Shown here: one piece after another, positions 62,864 through 64,000 of the stretch
How positions within the stretch are numbered: the stretch's first letter is position 1
Layout: each line of letters starts with the position of its first letter
Source of the DNA: Ridgeia piscesae
Lineage: Eukaryota > Annelida > Polychaeta > Sabellida > Siboglinidae
Direction of reading: 5' to 3'
DNA length: 64,000 nucleotides
Assembly (NCBI GenBank): GCA_025642075.2
Contig: JAODUO010000959.1
Span: 1 to 64,000, forward strand
Made by a program: the position numbers and the translations under genes
The notes under the pieces: generated by a model
Told to the model about the DNA's origin: nothing
Database searches by the model: none
The model's input: the letters and a program-made list of their open reading frames with translations, nothing else

Positions 62864-63091
62864 TTGCTTAACGACATTTTAATTGACATGCATTTTGACG
62901 AGGCTGTGGAGAAGGTTAATTCCACTGCAGTCATTAGAGACTGGTTGACCCTTTTACTCGAGGTAGATCTTACACAATTCGACGTGGCCCCCGAAAAGTT
63001 GTGTGCCATCAAGAGTTGGTTGGAGGACTCTGCTTCAGAGCGATGGCGAAATAATGTTAAACGTATGGTACTCACCACTGCTGACCTCTAA
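62864..63091 (+). CDS. Short coding-like frame with overlapping polyadenylation signal
   Basis: Reads MHFDEAVEKVNSTAVIRDWL, TLLLEVDLTQFDVAPEKLCA, IKSWLEDSASERWRNNVKRM to TAA (63089-63091), with AATAAA at 63091-63096 overlapping the stop and another at 63115-63120. Soluble, charged and helical in character. Unrecognised; the start is uncertain because the frame is open a few codons upstream. Confidence 0.4.
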   Translation: MLNDILIDMHFDEAVEKVNSTAVIRDWLTLLLEVDLTQFDVAPEKLCAIKSWLEDSASERWRNNVKRMVLTTADL

Positions 63092-63151
63092 ATAAATGTG
63101 TTCTGTTTTGCTTTAATAAAAAATATGTAAGCATTAATGGTTAGTTGGTTT

Positions 63152-63152
63152 T

Positions 63153-63226
<74 letters not shown>

Positions 63227-63395
63227 CTGTCTCTCTCTGTCTCTCTGTCTCTCTGTCTCTCTGTCTCTCTGTCTCTCTGTCTCTCTCTGTTTCTGTCTGT
63301 CTCTCTCTGTCTCTCTCTGTCTCTCTGTCTCTCTGTCTGTCTCTTTGTCTGTCTCTCTGTCTGTCTCTCTGTCTGTCTGTCTCTCCCTCTCTCAA
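63152..63395. repeat. CT / CTGT low-complexity tract
   Basis: About 35 CT units followed by CTCTGT and CTGT variants. Frames across it are artefacts. Confidence 0.95.
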
Positions 63396-63724
63396 TATAA
63401 GTACCGTCCACCCTGGTCCATTTGGGCATTTGGTTAAACTTGTGGTGCATAAAAGTTAGTACATGTCTGTCGAATCATCAGTCGTATCATGTAGGTTTTG
63501 ACGGAAGTTCCTCCCGAAAACATGGAAGACACCGGAAGTACCAGTATGTTGGTGTTGTTTGGAAATTCGTGTCCGTCTTCTTTTGCCTAGTTGTTGTCTT
63601 ACACAACGATGACAATAGTCAGTATTATCAATCTGACTTAAGCGAAGGAAACTCTACTCTGTGCATGGACACCACTATTGAACAATTGTCCTATTATCAA
63701 ATCCGTCTATGACATGTTCCGATC

Positions 63725-63853
63725 ATGCCGTATGATCAAGTATTCTATCTAACACTGGTTAGCGACGCGTCAATGGGCTTGTACCCCGACAATTCTTGCA
63801 AAACCCCCACAGCTGGTACAATGCGCGAACCGACAACGCATGGTTTGCATTAG
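63725..63853 (+). CDS. Short coding-like frame, 42 codons
   Basis: Reads MPYDQVFYLTLVSDASMGLY, PDNSCKTPTAGTMREPTTHG to TAG. The opening strand pattern looks like the N-terminus of a real protein that is cut short. I have a vague impression of Polinton-associated proteins with this kind of start but cannot verify it. Confidence 0.25.
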   Translation: MPYDQVFYLTLVSDASMGLYPDNSCKTPTAGTMREPTTHGLH

Positions 63854-63886
63854 TTACCAAGGCTTTACTCTTTCTGTCGCTTTCAG

Positions 63887-63971
63887 AAGTGACACAGCTG
63901 CACCACGAAGGCAAAGGCTGTCCATTGCCAACACTCTCTCAGCAGCTATGAAGAAAGGAAACCAGTGTAAG
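63887..63971 (+). other. Exon-like segment at the right edge
   Basis: A pyrimidine-rich tract ending TTTCAG precedes SDTAAPRRQRLSIANTLSAA then MKKGNQCK and an AAG/GTGATG donor-like site. Size and signals fit an internal exon, but there is no partner exon or family match. Confidence 0.25.
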
Positions 63972-64000
63972 GTGATGCCCCTATACAACATAATAGTTAT

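Overview
The window is nuclear DNA of an animal: AT-rich, with genes split by GT-AG introns, long microsatellites and many transposon remnants. The gene content (a PARP14-type gene with many RRM modules, PIF/Harbinger and RTE-like elements, TTAA-flanked elements) fits a marine invertebrate, perhaps a lophotrochozoan such as a mollusc or brachiopod; the species cannot be fixed from the sequence alone.

Region 1-28 kb holds the 5' part of one large minus-strand gene, read here as 12 exons between 27940 and 3180. It encodes a PARP14-like protein: eight RRM-like modules in tandem, then about five KH-like units, then the start of a macrodomain. Every internal exon boundary is phase 1, and exons 2-11 are all multiples of three. 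The last exon seen (3180-4906) is 1727 bases, one short of a multiple of three, and its frame breaks near 3516-3546. The rest of the macrodomain and any PARP catalytic domain would lie beyond the left edge. The introns carry several cut-and-paste elements, three of them ending 26-48 bases from a splice donor.

Intron 4 (15942-23265) contains a complete second gene on the same strand (21758-16750, three exons, 1204 codons). Its product has a coiled coil, a transposase-like core and a C-terminal Tudor/chromo-like domain. One in-frame TGA interrupts it.

Region 28-64 kb has no confident host gene. It is a mosaic of repeats: a TTAA-flanked element (30803-31943) inside an older repeat whose empty counterpart lies at 61.5 kb; an RTE-like reverse transcriptase relic with a 200-base inverted repeat (34.0-35.8 kb); a multi-kilobase repeat in two copies (36.4-40.7 and 50.6-53.1 kb), the second interrupted by further insertions including a Harbinger-type element with transposase and SANT/Myb-like genes (about 54.05-58.6 kb); fold-back elements at 41-42 and 49 kb; and CRE-rich repeats with a 41-base hairpin at 59.4-60.6 kb. 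The last 2.3 kb has short coding-like fragments and a long ACT microsatellite, and may be the edge of another gene or mobile element.

All coordinates were read by hand from the sequence. Exon boundaries rest on splice consensus, phase and domain continuity, not on transcripts.
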